This document shows positions 60,859-64,000 of a DNA stretch of 64,000 bases, piece by piece. The notes beneath the pieces are model-generated. The model saw only the letters and a program-made list of their open reading frames with translations. It made no database searches and was not told where the DNA came from. Source of the DNA: JAVZJR01 sp964435235 (GTDB taxonomy: Archaea; Micrarchaeota; Micrarchaeia; Anstonellales; Bilamarchaeaceae); NCBI GenBank assembly GCA_964435235.1, contig CAYSXZ010000047.1:1-64000 (forward strand), given 5' to 3'. Position 1 is the first letter of the stretch. The number at the start of each line of letters is the position of its first letter. Both the position numbers and the translations under genes were made by a program.

Positions 60859-62229
60859 ATGAAATTCGTCGATAGGGAAAAGGAATTAGAGCTTCTAGCC
60901 AAGTTAAAAAGGCCGAGAATTGCAGTAGTCGGAAGGCGACGGATAGGGAAGACGACACTTGTTGAGCACGGTTGTCAAAACGTGCTAACTCTCTTTATCC
61001 CTGCTGAAAAGACCGAAGCCGAAATAATTGCTGATTGGGTAGCGGAATATCCTGAACTTCTACTTCCACGACTTGCATCTTTCAGGGAGTTTTTCGAATA
61101 CCTGCTCTCAAAGGAAAGAGAGCGTACAATATTCATAGACGAGTTGCAAAATGTTCTGAAAGTTAACAGCTCTTTCATATACGACCTTCAGCGACTTATG
61201 GATAAGCATAAGAATTGCAGTATAGTCGTTTCTGGCTCTTACATCTCATTGATGAAGGGTCTCATCGAAAAGTACAAAAGTCCCCTGTACGGCAGATTTG
61301 ATTTTGTAATAAAGCTCAATGAATTGAATTTCAGAGCCGTTGTTGCACTGTGCGGTCAGCTTGGCTATTCATTTGAGGACATGATCCGTTTCTACCTAGT
61401 CTTTGGCGGCATCCCAAAATATTACGAAACTCTTGAAAATATGGGCAGTCCATCATTTGAAGACGCTGTAAAAGCACTCTTCTTACTTTATCCACGTCCT
61501 CTGAATGAAGAAATACGCACAATGCTCAAGGAAGAATTTGGAAAGGAACATAAGATGTTTTTTACAATCCTGACAGCTGTCGCTTCAGGAAAAAACATCC
61601 TTAAGGAAATCGCATATTACAGCGGCAAAAGGCCCACAGAGCTTACAAAATATCTAGCTTTATTAAAAGATGATTTTGACATCTTGCGAAGAGAAATTCC
61701 AGTTACAGAAAAAAAAATAAAAACAGGGCGTTACGTTATAGTCGCTAACATTTTTTCCTTCTGGTTTTATTTTGTGTGGCGGCAATATTATATCCTGGAG
61801 AGAAATCTCGATAATGTTGCAGCTGACTTTTTTGACAAGGAAATAAATTTATATCTCGGCAGGAGATTTGAAAATTTATGCAGAGAAGCGTTAACTGAAT
61901 TAAATAGTGTAAGTCAGCTTCCATTTGAAATATCAGAGATAGGAAGGCAGTGGGGGAAGGATCACAACGGCAATCCCTATGAAATTGATCTGGTTGCTCT
62001 GAACAAAAAGACAGGTGATATACTATTTGCGGAGTGCAAATGGAGCGAGAACGTGAATGCTGAGACCGTTCTCACAGAACTCAAGAGAAAAGCTGAATTA
62101 GTTGAGTGGAACAAAGGAAAAAGAAAGGAGCACTATATAGTGTTTGCAAAAAGCTTTAAAAAACGCGTTGAAGAAGAGAATGTGTTGCTGTTTGATTTGA
62201 AAGATCTCGAAACACTATTCAAAAGGTAG
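60859..62229 (+). CDS. AAA+ ATPase with DUF234/nuclease-like C-terminus
   Basis: 456 residues. Walker A VGRRRIGKTTLVEH (about residue 24), Walker B TIFIDELQNVLKV (about 91), sensor SIVVSGSYISLMKGL (about 115). A winged-helix region near 255-275 is followed by a C-terminal domain with IGRQWGKDHNGNPYEIDLVA and LFAECKWSENV, matching the PD-(D/E)XK-like DUF234 end of archaeal ATPases. It is distantly related to the genes at 8614 and 9964. Unlike them it lacks a downstream repeat, but it has a tandem operator-like repeat over its promoter. It follows a tRNA gene, a common integration site. Confidence 0.85.
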   Translation: MKFVDREKELELLAKLKRPRIAVVGRRRIGKTTLVEHGCQNVLTLFIPAEKTEAEIIADWVAEYPELLLPRLASFREFFEYLLSKERERTIFIDELQNVLKVNSSFIYDLQRLMDKHKNCSIVVSGSYISLMKGLIEKYKSPLYGRFDFVIKLNELNFRAVVALCGQLGYSFEDMIRFYLVFGGIPKYYETLENMGSPSFEDAVKALFLLYPRPLNEEIRTMLKEEFGKEHKMFFTILTAVASGKNILKEIAYYSGKRPTELTKYLALLKDDFDILRREIPVTEKKIKTGRYVIVANIFSFWFYFVWRQYYILERNLDNVAADFFDKEINLYLGRRFENLCREALTELNSVSQLPFEISEIGRQWGKDHNGNPYEIDLVALNKKTGDILFAECKWSENVNAETVLTELKRKAELVEWNKGKRKEHYIVFAKSFKKRVEEENVLLFDLKDLETLFKR

Positions 62230-62263
62230 ATTCGCGATGAAAAATTAATAAAAGAGGAGATTG

Positions 62264-62488
62264 TTACGACGGAGAAATGAACGTTACAGAATCTCCTCTC
62301 AGAAGAACAGTGCCTACGCCTCTCTTAACTTCGCCGTTCTGAAGCTGTTCTGCTTTCTCGAGTACTATGTTCATATGGACATCATATGCAACCATCACTC
62401 CACGGAACTCGTACCCTCCCTTCATACCTACAATCACTGTATTGTTCAGTGCATTGTTTAAGATATCAAACGGTCTTTTCTCAGCCAT
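62264..62488 (-). CDS. Sm-like archaeal protein (Lsm)
   Basis: 74 residues with both Sm motifs: Sm1 (VIVGMKGGYEFRGVMVAYDVH, then MNIVLE) and Sm2 (GTVLLRGDSVTFI). Forms a heptameric or hexameric ring that binds U-rich RNA. It is convergent with the ATPase gene and overlaps no other gene; GAGGTGA lies upstream of the ATG. Confidence 0.93.
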   Translation of the reverse strand: MAEKRPFDILNNALNNTVIVGMKGGYEFRGVMVAYDVHMNIVLEKAEQLQNGEVKRGVGTVLLRGDSVTFISPS

Positions 62489-62539
62489 TTATTTCACCTC
62501 AAAAATCAAAAGAGAATGTTATTCTAAGTAAATAGGTTT

Positions 62540-63013
62540 TTATTTATTGAGTATGGTTTCAATATTTCCTTTTCCTTTAAAGATAAGCACTATATCTGCC
62601 GTGTTACGAAGAGCAGCGCTGAATGCAATGTCAGTTGCGATTATTATAGTCTTCTTCCCTTTTGCTTTTGCCTTTACTAATACCGGTCTATAATCGGTAT
62701 CGCGCGTCATAAAAGCAAGTATATCTATGTCTTTATCGAGTATGTACTCCATTCCTTCAATTGCCATGGTGACATCCACATCCCCAGTGGTTATTTCAAC
62801 ATCAAAACCCTGGTTTATCATCGCCTCTATCAGCTTTTCTGATGCGTACTGGTCCAGATATATCTTTGCTATGCGTATTCTACCGTACTTCGCTACTTCT
62901 TCTTTTATCTCACGCACGTCAAGATGGAAGGATTTTCTTAAGGTATTTGGACCATCAACAAGAAGCGCAACATTAGGTTCTTTTTTGAATAACTTCTCAA
63001 AAAAATCATGCAT
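62540..63013 (-). CDS. NYN-domain protein (TIGR00288/LabA-like)
   Basis: About 157 residues. NYN/PIN-like nuclease fold: VALLVDGPNTLRKS with the first Asp, ITTGDVDVTMAIEG, and ILAFMTRDTDYRPVLVKAKA, giving the three acidic residues. The frame is open to an ATG at 63052 that overlaps the tatD stop. I favour the ATG at 63013 because GAAGGTG is 6 nt upstream. It probably acts on RNA; co-transcribed with the TatD gene. Confidence 0.85.
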   Translation of the reverse strand: MHDFFEKLFKKEPNVALLVDGPNTLRKSFHLDVREIKEEVAKYGRIRIAKIYLDQYASEKLIEAMINQGFDVEITTGDVDVTMAIEGMEYILDKDIDILAFMTRDTDYRPVLVKAKAKGKKTIIIATDIAFSAALRNTADIVLIFKGKGNIETILNK

Positions 63014-63051
63014 GAGCGCACCTTCAAAATTATAATAGCGTAAATCTCTCA

Positions 63052-63759
63052 TTAAAAATTAAAAAACCTATGTGCATTCCTTGCAGTCTGTTCTGCTACA
63101 ATATCGAAATCTATATTTTTTACCTCTGCAACGTACGCTACGGATTCCTCAACCTGCTCTGGCATCCTCACAACATATGGCGAATCTGTCTCAACAACAA
63201 TATTTTCCAGCGGCGTTTCTTCTATTACAACTCTTCGCTCTTTGGAATGCAATGGCGGTATCGATATCAAACCCCCTTGCTCAACAACCCATCTTGCTTC
63301 CGACAGGGTGCCGGAAAAGAAATGCATCATAAGCGGCGGGCATGTCTTTCTCATCTCAAGCGTGTCTATCACATCTCGCATCGCTTTTCTGCTATGGATT
63401 ACTATCGGAAGTCCCATCTCTTCTGCAAGGTCGAGCATTCTCGCAAAAACCTCCTCCTCTCTTTTCACATCTTCCTCGCCTTTGGCCCAATGATAATCAA
63501 GACCTATCTCTCCAATCGCATTAGGTCTGCTCGCTCTTATGAATTCTATCCATTCTTCCAAAGTGCTAAGATCGGTATTTCCAATTACAGATTGAGGAGC
63601 TATACCAAGAGAAAATGGCAGATTTAATTTTTTTGCAATCTCTACTGTCTTAACGTTGGTAGCATGCGAATATCCACAGGTAACCGGCAACACTCTTCCA
63701 GTTAGTTTGTAATCCTTAATGTCAGAGAGGTGGCAGTGCGCATCGACGATGGTAGTCAT
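63052..63759 (-). CDS. TatD-family metal-dependent hydrolase
   Basis: 235 residues of the TIM-barrel amidohydrolase fold: DAHCHLSD metal motif, ALGEIGLDY-type GEIGLDYHWA, VIHSRKA, MHFFSGTLSEA and VVETDSPYV. The family includes 3'-5' DNA exonucleases and phosphodiesterases; the substrate here is unproven. Paired with the NYN nuclease gene, suggesting a nucleic-acid processing operon. No signal peptide. Confidence 0.9.
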   Translation of the reverse strand: MTTIVDAHCHLSDIKDYKLTGRVLPVTCGYSHATNVKTVEIAKKLNLPFSLGIAPQSVIGNTDLSTLEEWIEFIRASRPNAIGEIGLDYHWAKGEEDVKREEEVFARMLDLAEEMGLPIVIHSRKAMRDVIDTLEMRKTCPPLMMHFFSGTLSEARWVVEQGGLISIPPLHSKERRVVIEETPLENIVVETDSPYVVRMPEQVEESVAYVAEVKNIDFDIVAEQTARNAHRFFNF

Positions 63760-63838
63760 GATTATATTTTAAAAGACTAAGGTTTTATAATATAACCTCC
63801 AATTTACAACTAATTTGCAGCTCGTTGTAGGTGTTAGA

Positions 63839-64000
63839 ATGGTTGAGAAGGTATTCAGTGTAGCTAAGGGGTTGAAACCTGGAAACTACATTCTCATAGA
63901 CGGCGTTCCATGCAAGGTTGTGGATGTAGAAAGTTCAAAGCCAGGAAAGCATGGCGCGGCAAAGATGAGGATAACTGCAATAGGTATATTTGAAGGGCAG
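63839..64000 (+). CDS. Translation initiation factor aIF5A (5' part only)
   Basis: The first 54 codons are present and the gene continues beyond the window. MVEKVFSVAKGLKPGNYILI begins the KOW-like domain; the hypusine loop SSKPGKHGAAK, whose Lys is modified by deoxyhypusine synthase, is complete. AGGTG lies before the ATG. aIF5A promotes translation of proline-rich stretches and termination. Confidence 0.92.
   Translation, partial: MVEKVFSVAKGLKPGNYILIDGVPCKVVDVESSKPGKHGAAKMRITAIGIFEGQ

Overview
The window is archaeal chromosomal DNA. Evidence: split RNA polymerase genes (rpoH, rpoB'', rpoB', rpoA', rpoA''), ribosomal proteins L1, L10/P0, L12/P1 and L30e, archaeal DnaG primase, aIF5A with a hypusine-site loop, Sm-like protein, diphthamide enzyme Dph2, archaeal phosphoglycerate mutase, class III signal-peptide pilins, and many genes with a TATA box about 24-28 nt before an apparently leaderless start. 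The pilins, an eight-cysteine lipoprotein, a HARP-type RNase P, and bacterial-type DnaK/DnaJ/GrpE would fit a DPANN lineage such as Micrarchaeota or Diapherotrites. That placement is an inference, not shown by the sequence.

Layout. 0-4.3 kb (minus strand): a COG1709-type HTH regulator, the L1-L10-L12 operon, a pilin-like protein and a CBS-HPF fusion likely to act on ribosomes. 4.6-7.2 kb: an MgtA-type P-type ATPase. 7.2-11.2 kb: an accessory region with two lineage-specific genes that share a duplicated 3' tail, then two AAA+ ATPase genes, each bracketed by its own private direct repeat. 11.3-19 kb: an AmmeMemoRadiSam radical SAM enzyme, an archaeal asparagine synthetase A gene (frameshifted at an 8-base homopolymer) divergent from an Lrp/AsnC regulator, and a heat-shock cluster (HTH, Hsp20, GrpE, DnaK, DnaJ). 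19-24 kb: insertion-sequence debris (a frameshifted transposase/nuclease-like chimera, a DUF2080 gene, an IS5-like transposase with an A AAA AAG slip site, an HTH remnant joined to a membrane protein), small membrane proteins and a lipoprotein hydrolase.

24-32.3 kb: the RNA polymerase operon through L30e and NusA. 32.3-41.3 kb (minus strand): phosphomevalonate dehydratase small subunit, a type IV pilus/Tad-like operon (pilin, two TadC/FlaJ proteins, a secretion ATPase, two large coiled-coil proteins) and a tRNA thiolation enzyme. 41.3-44.4 kb: a multiply frameshifted pseudogene, a helical-repeat protein, a cysteine-rich lipoprotein and a membrane-anchored HTH regulator. 44.5-50.6 kb: CBS protein, a structured intergenic element, Toprim protein, DnaG, phosphoglycerate mutase, HARP RNase P, a methyltransferase and Dph2.

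50.6-58.2 kb is the most striking region: six tightly packed minus-strand genes for large polytopic membrane proteins. They share an internal Leu-Arg...Thr/Ser-Arg...Gly motif, and several share the same C-terminal tail. One carries two tandem VirB2/TrbC-like modules. I suggest a VirB6/CedA-like membrane channel array, possibly a new DNA- or protein-transfer system. 58.6-64 kb: AspRS, SurE, tRNA-Ala(GGC), a third AAA+ ATPase with tandem operator-like repeats, Sm-like protein, NYN-domain protein, TatD hydrolase and the start of aIF5A.
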